Source of the DNA: Cladorrhinum sp. PSN259
Lineage: Eukaryota; Ascomycota; Sordariomycetes; Sordariales; Podosporaceae
Assembly (NCBI GenBank): GCA_033725935.1
Contig: MU867111.1
Span: 124,001-188,000 of the forward strand
Reading direction: 5' to 3'
Length of the DNA stretch: 64,000 bases
A program made the translations under genes and the position numbers. Below the pieces are notes generated by a model, which saw only the letters and a list, made by a program, of their open reading frames with translations, was not told the DNA's origin and searched no databases. Shown in pieces: positions 22,579-34,961 of the stretch (within the stretch, counting starts at the first letter, position 1; each line of letters opens with the position of its first letter).

Positions 22579-25162
22579 TCAGTACTCCTCAACAATTGAA
22601 CTCCTGCTCAACTTCGACCCGCCAATCCTCGAACCTGCACCGCGACGGCTTCCACCACTACCACTTAAGCTGAAATCACCGGCAATGCTCTCTCTGGTAG
22701 GCCGCTTCAAACGAGCGTGGTTGACCATGTTGACCTCATGAGGCAAAGCAACAATAACATTCTTGTCGGTACCAAACTTGAAGTCATCAGCCTTGACGTC
22801 ATCAGTATACCGCTTGATAAGGTAGGGAGCCTTCTTTCCACCCAGAACTTTCTTAAGGCTCCATTCGATAATGTAAGGACCCGTAGCGGTAATGATGCTG
22901 CTCTCCTCGACACCCTCGCCAGTATTGAACTTGGCAGGAGTGAAGTTAACACCCTTGCCAGTCTCATAAGCGAACTGAGCAACGTGCTCGGGGTTCAAAG
23001 CGAGACGACGGGGCTGTGGTTTTTGATCGGCAGCGAACGGCTTTTCGAAGCCAAGCTTGCCCTCGTTCTTGCCTGACTTTTGAAGAGCATCGATGAGAAG
23101 CAAGTAGGTCCTGCAAGTGGCGAGAACCCAGCGGCCGTCGGCGGAAACATCAAGACCGATGATGGGCTCGCCAAGAGCAGGAATATGAGTCTTGGCGTTG
23201 ATACCGAGACGATCAAAGAGTCTGATATCACCCTTGTTGGATGCAACGGCAATATGGCCCTTGGCGGTGGTTGAGAGGGCGGAGAAGTCGTTCTTGCTGA
23301 CATATTGCTTGAGCTCAGAGTCGACAAGCTTGGCACCGGACAAACGAGGGTCGACACGGTAAAGTGCGTTTCTGCTGATACCGAGGAAGGTCTGCTCTCC
23401 GGTCATTTGAGAGAACTTGCTCTCAGGAGCAAAGGTGACCACTGGAATATCGTCGTGGACGTTCCACTCGTCAACAACCTTGCCATACTCAAGATCCATG
23501 CGGTACAGCTTGTTGGGATCCGAGTCCTTCTGCAAGATGAGATTTCGGTCCTCATTGTGAAGCATGACCTTTTTTGGCGAGAAGAGCTCGCCCTTTGGTG
23601 TCTCGACTTTGGAAATGTTGGTGCTGAACTCGAGATGGTTGTTGGGTGTATGCTTGAAGACGCCGATCTTTGAACCACGGACGACGAATGATCGATCGTG
23701 CTTGTAGCCGACTGCGATTGTCTTGTTCACCTCGCCATCCTTGGGCTTGAAGTCATCATCCTCGTCTTCGTCGCTCTCATCACGGTCGCTCTGAGCGCGG
23801 TCATCGTCATCTACCTCATCCTCCTCGTAGTGCTCCTCTTCTTCCTCCTCCTCCTCTTCAGGCTGCTCAGTATCCTCCATGGCAAGATCATTGAAGGCAT
23901 CAGCGACATAATCACGCTCCTTGTCCTTGATTTTGGTCCACTTCAACTCGTTCAGCTGTTCCCAGAGAGCCTGGAGAAGACCTTGCTGGAAGCGCTCGAG
24001 AGTCTGTTGATCCTTGAATCGCAACAGCCAAGAGTAGGCGGAACCATCTTCGGCAAATTGGTTGAAGATGAATGAGAGAAACTCGAAGTTGAAGACTGGG
24101 TTGATGTTTGCATCAATCTCAATGCCGATCCAATCACGCTCCGCGCTACCAACCTGCAGCCAATACTTCCAGTTGCCGATTTCCGAGACGGTTGCAGTGA
24201 CAGAGGAGTCCTGCAGGACGAATGCGCCTGACGGGAAGTCAAAGAAGTGGAGCTCTGCAACCTCAGCTCCCAGGATCTCACGTGCTTCTGGATGTACTGG
24301 AACAGGAGGAGGTCCCATCTCTCTGTCCTTGCTCTTGCCCTTCTTGGTGGGGGTTTCTGGCTCGGGGGATTTCTCCACCTTGACTGCGGACTTGGGTGAT
24401 GGCTTGCTCAACCACATCGCATCGACCGACTCGATTGATCGCGTGAGAGTCGGACTATGAATGGGGCTTGCTTGGGGGATTGGTTGCTCGTCAAATTCGA
24501 ACCGCTTGAGATCTGCCTCAGAAGCGGTGGTGTGGGGTTTGCGATAGAGGCGCTCGTACTGACACTGCTTGGCGACAAGCAAAAATTGGTCAACCTGAGC
24601 GGGGGAAATCCCTCGGTCGCACACAAATTCGTAGACGTCTCCTGCGTCACCACTCAGATCGCGCCAGCACAAAACCTTCTCGCTTCCTTCTCTGTTCTCG
24701 ACTCGAAAATGGAGGGCTTCGTCGAGTAAAAAGGTCTTTTCGTCGCGCTCGGCAGCGAGAAAGTCTGCGTCGGCCTCGGTCTCGTCCCCTTCTTCCTCTG
24801 CAAGAAGCTCGGCCTCTCCCTCTTCGTAGACGCGTTGAACCACGAGTTGGTACTGGAAATCTTGCGCGGTTCGTCGAATGCGGGCAGAGGAATCCTTGAA
24901 GATGAGCTCGGAATAGCCCTTTGGCGAAAGCGGTCGGACAAGGTAAAGTTGGCCCTGCGGCAGCTCAATCATCGACTCCTGGTTGCTGGAGCCGAAAAGC
25001 AGCTTCCCGACTGTGGAAGAAATGATGTTAGTGAAAATGAAATGTAGTTGATGATAGCGTAGAAATGGCGTCTTGACCGAGAGATCGCCGTTGGGGGTTG
25101 GCGCGGAGAATCAGTCAAGATTTGGGGGGAAGAAGCTACTCACCATTCCTAAGCATAAACAT
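22579..25162 (-). CDS. vid27: VID27 family cytoplasmic protein
   Basis: Two exons on the minus strand: a 19-nt first coding exon (25144-25162, MFMLRN plus one base) and 22579-25010, joined across a 133-bp intron (GTGAGT donor, CCACAG acceptor), giving 816 residues. The junction restores the family N-terminus GKLLFGSSNQESMIELP; a start at 24972 would lose about 20 residues. The first 400 residues hold the two PH-like regions of the family; an acidic run of Glu and Asp follows (about residues 385-430); the rest (from about 440) is the VID27 C-terminal beta-propeller. Yeast Vid27 was named for vacuolar import and degradation of fructose-1,6-bisphosphatase; its biochemical role is not settled. 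The Tc1-type element lies upstream. Confidence 0.95.
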
Positions 25163-25818
25163 TGCGACGGTGTTGCTGTTGATAAGGACTGCGGGGTGTT
25201 GAAAGAAGGCAAAAATCGATGCGCCCGGAAGGGAAGTGACTGCGGAGGAAAAATACAGCAGATATATGGGATGAAAAAAGTGAATTAGAGCAAGTTCTTA
25301 TCTGCAGCCTCTGAAGCCTCGCACAGGCAGGATCTTGGCTTCGGGCAAATGCAGCGGGAAGGAGGGAAACTGCGTCATAACAATGGGAAATGTCAAAAAT
25401 GTTTGGGAATTGGAGGGTACTCGGCGCATGTGGCGGTGCACGTTGACCCATTGCCGCAATAGGTATCGCGGGAGAATGGTCACCGGGGGAACACGGGTGG
25501 AGAAGTGGACGCCACACCAGGCATCTGCTGACTCACATGCACAAAGCTTCACAACCAAGAAAAGCGAAATTGTGGTCCAAAGCCGTTTGCCAAGCATCAA
25601 CAAAGTTACACAGACCACTCCAACAACGCATAAAACAATGACGAATTTATGCAAAGATCATTGTTCAAATATTAATGTGACTACGAGCAAAAAAAGAACC
25701 CCCCATGTCAAGTACCAGAAACGAAATGCCACCAAACGCGACAAAATGCACACCACGCCTATTTTCTTAGCAATTTCCATATCCTCGGAGACTATTATTA
25801 CATTCAATTTATTTAGCC
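25163..25818. other. vid27 promoter and left flank of a Tc1-type transposase
   Basis: The stretch upstream of vid27 becomes AT-rich toward the transposase start. I looked for an inverted repeat matching the region after 26865 and found no convincing pair, so the transposon edge inside this stretch is not placed. Confidence 0.4.
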
Positions 25819-26865
25819 ATGGCTCGACCAAAGGGATCAACCGGCCGAAAGCAGCTTACCTTTGAAGAGCGACTGCGAGTTCGAACGCTGTATAACGATG
25901 CAAAAATGAACCCCAAAGAAATCACTGCGATTACTGGGTTTTCTCCCGACCAAGTGCGCCACGCGATACGAAAACCCGAACCCACGGAACCAAGCAAGCG
26001 AGGCCGTCCTCGGGCTTTGAACGAGCAGCAAGAACAAGATCTTGTCGGTTTCGTCACGCTTTCGAAAGAGAACAGGAGAATGACCTTTTTACAGCTGTCT
26101 CTGGTTCTCTTCAATGGAGGCTTTGGGATTTGGGCAATCAAAAACACGCTTTACCGCCTTGGTTTTCGACGCCGTGTTGCACGCGAAAAACCACCGATAT
26201 CCGAAGAAGCCCGTATTTCGCGTCTTGCGTGGGCCCGCGAGCATGTTAACTGGACCGCCGAGCAGTGGGCCAAAGTCCTATGGGCCGGCGAAACCTGCGT
26301 TACCGGTGGCCCTGATTCGAAGACCTTTGTCACCCGACGTATAGGCGAAGAATATGATCCGACCTGTGTAGTAGAGAAGATTCAGTGTAAAAGAGGATGG
26401 ATGTTTTGGGGCTGCCTCTCTAGCGGTGGAAAAGGACCGGGTAGCTTTTGGGAGAAAGACTGGGGCACGATTAATACAAAATCATGCCAAGAACGCACTG
26501 TTCCAATCGTCCAAGGATGGCTTCGTCTTTGTGAACGCGATGGCCTCGTATTAGTGCAAGACGGAGCACCAGTGTACGCAGCCAAAGAAACCCAGGATGA
26601 AATACAGCAACGTGGTATACAGGTTATAGTCTGGCCAGAGTCCTCCCCGGACCTTAACCCTATTGAGAATTGCTGGACTTGGATGAAGGAGTATATTCAG
26701 GATAAATGGGGTCTGGATGATAACCCAGGCTATGACAAATTGCGTGTGTATGTAATGGAGGCATGGAATCAACTGCCTGAGGAATATCTGGCTAGATTAC
26801 TGGCTTCTATGCCTGCCAGATGCCGGGCTGTCATCGATGCCGATGGCATGCACACGCCATATTAG
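25819..26865 (+). mobile_element. Tc1/mariner transposase gene (DD34E, first Asp replaced)
   Basis: One intact open frame of 348 residues. The N-terminus has a helix-turn-helix of the fungal Tc1 type (RVRTLYNDAKMNPKEITAI, then GFSPDQVRHAIR) and a GRPR hook. In the catalytic domain the second Asp is in LVLVQDGAPVYAA and the Glu in SSPDLNPIENCW, with exactly 34 residues between them, the Tc1 spacing. The first catalytic Asp, normally WADET or WSDES, reads WAGETCV, so the enzyme is probably dead despite the open frame. D-to-G is an A-to-G change and not the C-to-T/G-to-A of repeat-induced point mutation. Terminal inverted repeats and the TA duplication were not found by eye. It lies between the vid27 5' end and the 3' end of the oxidase gene. 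Confidence 0.9.
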
Positions 26866-27070
26866 AATTCACTGCAAAATTCCATACAAGTTCCTATTTT
26901 TTTGGCGCAAAGAGCAGTTCAACAAGACCGTGTGGCATCGCCATTTCATGGTGGGTGCACGGACCAGGTACATGACAGGATCGTTTAAAATACCCATCAG
27001 ACCAAGAGTCAGGGGTGAAAACAATAAACACCCCAACCAGACAACAGTATTTTCCACCAAAGCCTTCTAC

Positions 27071-29029
27071 TCAAAGATCCCCCATATTCTTAGATAATCC
27101 CTCCCTATCACCTTCCAACTGACCAAGGATTTTTTGCTTTTCTTCTCTAGCCAAGGCATCATTTGGCAACTTGGAAGCAACGAGATCATCAACCAGGAGA
27201 CGTGCGACGTTCTTGCCCATCAAAGCATTCGTCTCCATCGTTGAGATGAAGCTGTCCATCCCAGAGGTATAAAACAGACCGGGTCCAACAATGGGGTCCT
27301 GGAAGGTCACTCGTGGGAGCGCCTTTGGATACGAGTAAAACACGTGTGGAAAGTACCACGAGATCGGACTCCCAGTCTCTGTGTCGTCTGGGCCATCGAC
27401 GAAGCTGTCAGGGACCTTGACTCCAAAGAGGCGGCTAATGGGCAATGTTAGTAAACATTCAAGGTATATGGGTTGGCTGAGGTGACACATACCTCAAGAA
27501 ATCTGGAGTCACCTTCTCTGGTGAAAAGATCTTGTAAATGTACTCTGGCTGAATGGTTTTGGGGTTGACGGTTTTTCTTAGAATGCTGATGCTGAAGAAT
27601 CCAGCCTTGCCAGCACCATTAGAGCCTGAGTTGTGGTCATCTCCCTTTCCCAGCGTTGTGAGCACGGTGCTCGGCAGGTCCTTGGCATCAGTCAGGCCGA
27701 AGAAACCGGGACTATAGCTAAAGGGCGTAGCAAATATGGTGACATGAAGCTTGACGTATGGTATTTCATCGATGGGCGTTTGGATTAAGCCATCATCGGC
27801 TGAGATATCCGTGAACTGCCAAGGGCTGGCGATAATGACATTGTCAAAAGTGACCGGGTACGTCTCAGCTTTCGTCGACTCCATGGACGCAGACTTGGTC
27901 TTGAGGATATATTTGGGAGAATCGGATGAGCCTCCATGTTTGGAAAACCCAATAGAGGCCACCGTTGTGTTCAAGGCGACAGCAGCACCTGATAACTGAA
28001 CCATCTTGTCGAATATCTGCCAGTTCCCGCCCTCCACAGCCATTGCGCCTTCCGGAGCCATGGAGACCATCGTATCCAGACCATGGATGCGGCCGAGGTT
28101 GGAGGCATAGTTGACTCGGGTACTGGCTTGGACAATGTCATGCGCATACAAATCGTCAATCTAAAGGGAGCTTTAGTAACCATGACATGAGCAAGCTGTG
28201 GGTAGACATACACCATTTTCTTTGAGAAATTGCTCTCCTGTTACTCCGGTGACTTTGTGCAGATCCAGTTCGTATGCTCGCTGGGTCAACGAGCGGAATG
28301 GAAAATGAGGCTCTTCATATAGACGAAGAAACTTGTCGATGGTGGACAGCATCAGGTTCTGCGTTCGCCTCGGTGCCATAACCCCATACTTCCAAATCAC
28401 CTTGAGCGCGTTCCACCAGAAGGAGTGGTCCTCATTAATGCTGAATACGAATTGGTCGCCATCCCAAATTCCAAGGATTGAGTCTGAGTCTTCATCAGGG
28501 ATCCGTTTGGAGAGGTTGAATTCCTTGAGCGCGTCGAAGAGAATGTAATTCTTCTCAATGAATATGCTGGCGCCGAGTTCTATGCGTTGCAAGGGGTCGT
28601 CATAAGCATTGATAGTCAATGTTCGCCCACCAATGCGGCCTGTCTTCTCAAACACTGTGACATTGACAGCGACTCCAGCCTGCTGGGCATATTGTTGTAA
28701 GTGGTAAGCGGCCGAGGACCCGCCAGCTCCAGCCCCTATTTACACTCAGTGTCAGTGGATGTTGCCCCTGAAGCTAAGTAACCGTGGTGGAGTACATGGT
28801 ATCAATAATCAATGACATATTGAAAACCCGGATGCAAAAGAGGCCCATGATCCGTCTTATAGCTTTATATCTTCCAAGAATGCCATGAAAGTCAGGACAG
28901 AACAATTAACGTACCGATGATGGCAACCTGCTGAACGCTTTGTTTTGATTGCGTATCTAATGCCTGAACCGGGCCAAGAGCCAGCAACGAGGCGACAGAA
29001 GACGCGATATCACCGAAGCTGACCTTCAT
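27071..29029 (-). CDS. Prenylcysteine oxidase/lyase (FAD)
   Basis: Four exons on the minus strand: 28915-29029, 28212-28735, 27493-28160 and 27071-27434, giving 556 residues. An N-terminal signal peptide (LLALGPVQA region, residues 10-24) precedes the FAD-binding GAGAGGSSAAYHL, formed across the first splice junction, and FEKTGRIGGRT. The later blocks, VNYASNLGRIHGLDTMVS and VIIASPW, fit prenylcysteine oxidases. The enzyme cleaves the thioether of prenylcysteine released when prenylated proteins are degraded, yielding cysteine and a prenyl aldehyde with H2O2, in a vacuolar/lysosomal-type compartment (known from animals and plants). Introns are 179, 51 and 58 bp, all with canonical ends. It shares a 413-bp divergent promoter with cct6. 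Confidence 0.9.
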
Positions 29030-29442
29030 TATAGCGGTGATGATTTTAGAAGGCAGTTATTAAGAACACATATTATTGAGATGATGAAATCAGGGATGGA
29101 AAATGGTGAGAAGCTTACGGAAACAGCAGGTGTGCTGCTGATAACCTGGACGGATTAAGGCATTCATGCTGTTATTGGGTACACTTGCGTTAGTCGATCA
29201 ATGCGCTGGGCTGCAGGTAGCCTCCTAACGAGGGGATGGTGAGCGGGGTGATTTTGCTGGCTGCTGGTCCAAGCTTCCGGATCCCTGCCCGCTGCCTGCC
29301 GCCTCCGCCCAAACCGCCGCCTGGGAGGGAAAAGCACTGCAAAAAAAAGTTCCAGATCAGCGACAGCTCAAGCCCAGCACACCCCCACATCCTTCGCTAT
29401 CCACGAACAGCCAGACTTGTCTCTCGCCGTCCGTTTCCAAAC
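29030..29442. promoter_or_regulatory. Divergent promoter between prenylcysteine oxidase and cct6
   Basis: 413 bp between two start codons on opposite strands. The cct6 side has a C-rich block (about 29275-29320). No TATA box is obvious on either side. Confidence 0.5.
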
Positions 29443-31328
29443 ATGTCTGCCGCACAGCTTCTCAACCCAAAAGCCGAGTCCAGGGTATGCCGAAGAGGGT
29501 GACGAGAGTGTTGGACCGGGATGCTAACTCAGGCGTTTTACAGAGGCGGGGCGAAGCTCTCAAGGTCAACATCACCGCTGGTGAGGGTCTTCAGGATGTG
29601 TTGAAGTCCAACTTGGGCCCTCTGGGCACCATCAAGATGTATGTATTATTTCTAGACAATTTTCAATTTGGACTTTTGACTGACAATTTCCACAGGTTGG
29701 TCGATGGATCCGGTCAGGTACGAACAGAATCGAATCGATCGAATAGCGGGGACGAAGCAATGTGACGGTTACTGACACAACCGCGATGCAGATCAAGTTG
29801 ACAAAGGATGGAAATGTTCTTCTCAGAGAGATGCAAATACAGAACCCAACGGCTGTTATGATTGCGCGGGCTGCGACGGCACAAGACGACATTTGCGGTG
29901 ATGGTACAACATCAGTGGTCCTCCTTGTCGGCGAGCTCCTGAAGCAGGCTGATCGTTACATTTCTGAGGGTCTTCACCCTCGTATCATCACCGATGGTTT
30001 CGAAATCGCAAAGACTGAGGCGTTGAAGTTCCTCGACGAGTTCAAGCTTGCCCGCGAAGTTGATCGCGAGCTCCTCCTTTCCGTCGCAAAGACCTCCCTC
30101 GCCACCAAGCTCAGCGCCAGCTTGGCTCAGAGCCTTACCCCCGATATCGTCGATGCCGTCCTTGCCATCTACCAGCCCGGCTCCAAGCCTGATTTGCACA
30201 TGGTTGAGATCATGAAGATGCAGCACCGCACTGCCTCAGACACACAGCTCATCAAGGGTCTTGCCCTCGACCACGGCGCGAGACATCCCGATATGCCCAG
30301 GCGCGTCGAGAATGCTCACATCCTTACCCTCAACGTCAGTCTTGAGTACGAAAAGACCGAGATCAACTCCAGCTTCTTCTACTCCAGCGCCGAGCAGAGA
30401 GACAAGTTGGTAGAGAGCGAGCGCCGCTTCGTCGACGCCAAGCTCAAGCAGATTGTTGAGCTCAAGAAGCAGGTGTGCGGAGATGACCCCAACAAAAACT
30501 TTGTCATCATCAACCAGAAGGGTATCGACCCTCTATCCCTCGATGTCCTTGCCAAGAACGGCATCCTCGCTCTTCGGAGAGCCAAGAGAAGAAACATGGA
30601 GAGATTACAGCTCATCTGCGGCGGTATTGCCCAGAACAGCACTGAGGATCTCAGCCCCGATATTCTCGGCTGGGCTGGCCTCGTATATGAGCAGCAGCTT
30701 GGTGAGGAGAAGTACACATTTATTGAGGATGTCAAGGACCCCAAGTCCGTTACCCTTCTGATTAAGGGCCCCAACCAGCACACCATCACCCAGGTATCAG
30801 ATGCTGTCCGTGACGGCCTTCGCAGTGTATACAACATGATTGTCGATAAGAGCGTTGTTCCTGGTGCTGGCGCCTTCCAGGTTGCTTGTGCCGCTCACCT
30901 CAAGAGCGATGCTTTCGCAAAGACGGTGAAGGGTAAGGCTAAGTGGGGCGTGGAGGCTTTTGCCGATGCTCTTCTCATCATTCCCAAGACCCTGGCTGCC
31001 AATGCCGGTCTTGATATCCAGGATGCTTGTAAGTTTTATCATCCCTTTAGTTCCACTTGACTACCAAACTAACGTTTTCTTTTTCACAGTGGCCGCTTTG
31101 CAGGATGAGCATCGGGAGGGTAACGTTGTTGGCTTGGATCTAACTACGGGTGAGCCTATGGACCCTACTCTTGAGGGTGTATATGACTCTTTCCGCGTGT
31201 TGAGAAACTGCATTGCTTCCAGCTCTGGCATTGCATCAAACCTATTGTTGTGCGATGAGTTGTTGAAGGCAAGACAGATGGGACGCTCAGGAGGACCTGG
31301 TCCTGGCATGGATGGTCCCGAGGAGTAA
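29443..31328 (+). CDS. cct6: T-complex protein 1 subunit zeta (CCT6)
   Basis: One of the eight subunits of the cytosolic CCT/TRiC chaperonin, which folds actin, tubulin and other proteins with ATP. Five exons: 29443-29484, 29544-29638, 29696-29717, 29792-31028 and 31090-31328, joined to 544 residues, the family length. The third exon is only 22 nt and encodes LVDGSGQ. ATP-binding landmarks GPLGTIKMLVDGSGQ and the catalytic DDICGDGTTSVV are clear, as are the GxG-type VVPGAGAFQ and the C-terminal DEL region (LLCDELLKARQMG). The end is Gly/Pro-rich, normal for CCT. The start follows aaacATGtct. Divergent from the oxidase gene and 288 bp upstream of tsr4. Confidence 0.97.
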
Positions 31329-31616
31329 AAGAAAGGGTTCTATCTTGAATGTTAAAGATACCTACTACTTAGAAGTAATACATGATGAACATGCAAATGT
31401 ACATGTACATGACAATGAATACTTTCTACGACCGACCGTCACCTTGACTGAACACTTCAGTCTCCTGCTGCATTGTGGGTGGCGGCCAAGAAGCATGGCG
31501 GGGCAGAAAATTACCCCGCCAAAATTTTTGGTCTGCGAATGCGACCATTGCCCAAAAATCCACCCGCTGCTCTGGGATCCTCCCGCTGAACAAACAACCT
31601 CATCATACATTTTACA

Positions 31617-33005
31617 ATGGCACCCTACGACAGTGATTCTTCTGGCGCCGAGGATGGTGACTTCGAGGAGACCAATGTTCTTCTCGGATATGCCTCTGTC
31701 GATGCTAACGGAGAAGAAGTCAGCCGTCTTGGAGGACAACCCGTAAGTCGCTTCTCTGAGCTTTGCGCAAGAGCAGCTTGACACATAATTATCCAATTAA
31801 ATACTGATTCCTTTTCTCAGGAGTGGCTCGACCCCTCGAACCCCCCATCAGCAGCACTGGCAAGATGTAAAGTCTGCAAGGACTTCATGGTCCTCCTCCT
31901 CCAGCTCAACGCCGAGCTCCCAGAGAAGTTCCCCGGCCACGAGAGGCGGATATACGTCCTGTCATGCAAGAAAAAGACCTGCCGACGAAAAGAAGGAAGC
32001 ATCCGTGCTATTAGAGGACTGAGGATATCACCAGTTGCGGTAGCTGCCGCCGCGGCAGCTAAGGAAACGAAGCAGCAGAAGAAGCCCGAGCCTGCGCCGG
32101 CACCAAAAGCTTCGCAAGCCGGGCTTGGAGAGGCTCTCTTTGGCGTCAAGCCTACAACATCCGCCGGAGGATCAAATCCCTTCGCCAGCCCCGGGAATAA
32201 TCCATTTGCGCCCAAGGCATCTTCTGCTGCGGCGCCGTCGACAAATCCATTCGCCCCAGCAAAACCCGTCGCCGCTGAACCTCCGGCCCCGCCTACCCCT
32301 ACTCTGGCCCAAGAAGCCGAAGAAGAGAAACTCCCAAAGACGTTCGCCGAGACTTTATCTCTCAACAACCCGCAAGCATCAACAGCTACTACTCGCCCAC
32401 CAGCCCGCGAACCATGGCCTGAGTCTTCAACAACCCTTCCAGAGCCATACCCGATCCGATGGATCGCAGACGCAGAGTACGAAACGCTCGATACGCAGCC
32501 TGCTCCCTTGCCGCATGCAAACACCCAAGTGATGGATATCGACTCTGCAGAGGGTTCGTCTGGCGGTGGTGCCGGCGGCGGGAAAGAAGACAAGGAAGTG
32601 TTCGAGTCCTCTCACGACTCTGTCTTCCAGAAGTTCGCCGACAGGATCGGACAGAACCCCGAGCAGTGCATTCGATACGAGTTTAACGGCCAGCCACTAC
32701 TCTACTCCAAGAGTGATGCGGTCGGTAAATTGCTGTACGGCGGGAGCGAGAAGGTTGGGCCGGTGAGGGGAATCCCGAGATGTAATAACTGCGGCGCGGG
32801 GAGAGTGTTTGAGGTCCAGCTGGCGCCGCATGCGATTCAGGAGCTGGAGAGCGAGATTGATGACATGGACGGTATGGATTGGGGTACAATTATCGTTGGG
32901 GTTTGTGACAAGGATTGCCAGGAAAAGGGTGTTGAAGGTGGTGAGCCTGGCTATGTGGAGGAGTGGGCTGGTGTTCAGTGGGAGGAGTTGAGTGTGAAGA
33001 GGTAG
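31617..33005 (+). CDS. tsr4: TSR4 / PDCD2-type ribosome biogenesis protein
   Basis: Two exons, 31617-31742 and 31821-33005 (78-bp intron, GTAAGT donor), giving 436 residues. The N-terminal region has NVLLGYAS, EWLDPSNPP and a CKVCKDFM ... CKKKTC zinc-binding pair; the middle (about 135-260) is a Pro/Ala-rich linker with NPFA repeats; the C-terminal domain has CIRYEFNGQPLLYSKSD and CNNCGAGRVFEVQL, the PDCD2 C-terminal signature. In yeast Tsr4 captures the ribosomal protein Rps2 (uS5) as it is made and is needed for 20S pre-rRNA maturation; PDCD2 and PDCD2L are its animal relatives. An internal ATG at 31887 would delete the first zinc-binding cysteines and is not used. Confidence 0.93.
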
Positions 33006-33416
33006 ATGCAGGTCACAAGAAAATGGCATTACAGATTACCATTTATTCATCGTATTGGTGTCTATTTTGCCAGCGAGTCTATAATCTATGCGAAGATAGG
33101 ACCCAAGTAAACCAACCTAGACAACCCATCCCCACCGTGTTAGAAGAACCCGTTTCCCCGGCCTTGCTTGAGAGAACCAATGCCAGCCAAAACAACCCAT
33201 AATATAAAACGCCAGAGCTTTACTTTTAGCCACCAGATGCAGTTTTTTTTAGAAAAACGGCCACCAGAGAGAGAATACAGACAGAAGGAAGGAAGTATTT
33301 GCCTTGGTATATCCGCGGTTCAAAAAGTTTTTGTCGTCATCAAAAAGATTATAAAAAATACTTTTTTGGTTTTGTTGTATGTGTTTTTCATCCCATTTCC
33401 CCCCACAAAAGGAACT
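33006..33416. other. Convergent 3' regions of tsr4 and eIF3k
   Basis: About 410 bp between two stop codons. AT-rich toward the eIF3k side (33330-33400). Nothing else seen. Confidence 0.45.
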
Positions 33417-34416
33417 TTACGCCGTCTCCTCCCAGCTCCTCTTGATGACGCGGCTGAACTGGTCAACAGTGACGTCCTCGCGGATCTCGGTCTTCTTGGC
33501 CTCGTTTTCGGCGTTCTTGGGGATATGAACGACACCGCCCTCAACCTTCCAGCCGCAAGTCTCGGTGACGAACTTGGTGACCTCCTCCTCGCTGTTGAGA
33601 CCCAGCCACCCCTCGAGGACGCTTACGCTGATCTCGCGGAAGGACTGGCTGACGAGCTGGGCGATGCGGACGCGGATGATCTCCTCGAAACCTTGGATGT
33701 CGGTGGTGAGGTCGGCGTAGATGTCGTCGGTGTCGTTGTCGAGGGTGGCCCAGAACTGAGCGTAGTTTGCGCTCTCGAGCTGGCCGTTGAGGGCGCGGAG
33801 CTTGCCGACGGCCTCGGCGAGGTCGGAGGCGGGGTTGGGGCCCGTGTTCGAGTTTGCGGGGCTGAGGAGGTGGAGGGCGAGTTCGAACTGGGGGGAGGGG
33901 AACTGGGTCATGGTCTTGACGAGGACATTGGTGACGACTTCATCCTTGATGCGATCGGGATTGAGCTGGTAGCTATTGGAAGAGGAAGAGAACGATAGGT
34001 TGAATGGTTAGCCATGTCTGGTTGTTGGGTAGCGATACGCCCATAGCATTGTAACTGTAGCCAAGAAGAAGATGTATTTGCTTCAGACAAGTTCAAGAAG
34101 TTGACCTCATGTCAACGGGTTGTTCGTCCCGCTGTCAGATAAATAGGAAACGTTTACGTGGTCATCATTGCAAGATCTAAAAAGAGGCAAGAGGAAGGGT
34201 CCCATGTCATGAGAAAGAAAAGCGGGCAACTCACAGCTTCAAGAGAGCGCGGTTGGCATTGCAGTCGCAAAACTTCTCCTCGCACTGCTGGGCAAGGTAT
34301 GCCTCGAGGACCTCGGCGGCCTGGGGGTTGTAGCGCTCGAGTCCGCCGATGATATCGCGGATCTGCTGGGGCCTCTCGACGGGGTCTTCGCCGTTCTGTG
34401 TGAGTGAGCTGGCCAT
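33417..34416 (-). CDS. Translation initiation factor eIF3 subunit K
   Basis: Two exons on the minus strand, 34235-34416 and 33417-33972, joined across a 262-bp intron (GTGAGT donor, AATAG acceptor) to 245 residues, close to the family size. The start MASSLTQNGEDPVERPQQI and the block LERYNPQAAEVLEAYLAQQ are the HAM-like N-terminal half; the rest, with QFWATLDNDTDDIY, is the PCI/winged-helix half. eIF3k is a peripheral, non-essential subunit of the eIF3 complex, absent from budding yeast but kept in filamentous fungi. The splice site restores LLKLYQLNPDRI. Divergent from DNA ligase I with 545 bp between starts. Confidence 0.95.
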
Positions 34417-34961
34417 TTTGCTATGTGCTAATCGGGGTATCTATCGGGGCGAGGCGACGAGCGGGCGGGGGGAATTTGTAGGAGAGATGTTCACCGTTCG
34501 TCGGGACCCTTCTTTTGCGAATCTTTCTTTCCCACTTCCCAAACCGAAATCCAGAATGGTGGGGCTGGAATTTCCACCGCCAAAAAAACCAGGATGTGTG
34601 TGTGAGCCGCAAACGGAATAGCGCGGGGCGGGGGACACAATCTGGCTCGAGCTTCGATCTTGGCTGGGCGTTTTTGTCAGCTGCTTCCGCGGCCAGATCG
34701 CGGGGCATCTGGTTGGCACTTTACGCGCCGCGAGAATCGGGTGGACGTCATTAGTTTTGGACGAGTGTTCTGTATCAAAATCTCTTGGTGTCCTGAGTTT
34801 TGTTTTTAGCAGCGATTTTATTTCCATTCTCACAAGATTCCAACATTTGGGTTCATGCAGGCTGATTGCGCACCTGTCATGTTCGCACCCCCTCGTGATT
34901 GCCTGTCTATTCAATCTGAGCATCATCATCAGCAATACGACACGCCACTTCAGTCAAAAGC
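34417..34961. promoter_or_regulatory. Divergent promoter between eIF3k and DNA ligase I
   Basis: 545 bp between two start codons. The ligase side has a T-rich block (about 34795-34830). No other element recognised. A frame open on the minus strand across it is composition only. Confidence 0.5.

Noticed and set aside
25600..27070. Terminal inverted repeats for the Tc1-type element
   Set aside because: Both flanks were compared by eye as reverse complements; only scattered short matches were found, none at a TA site.
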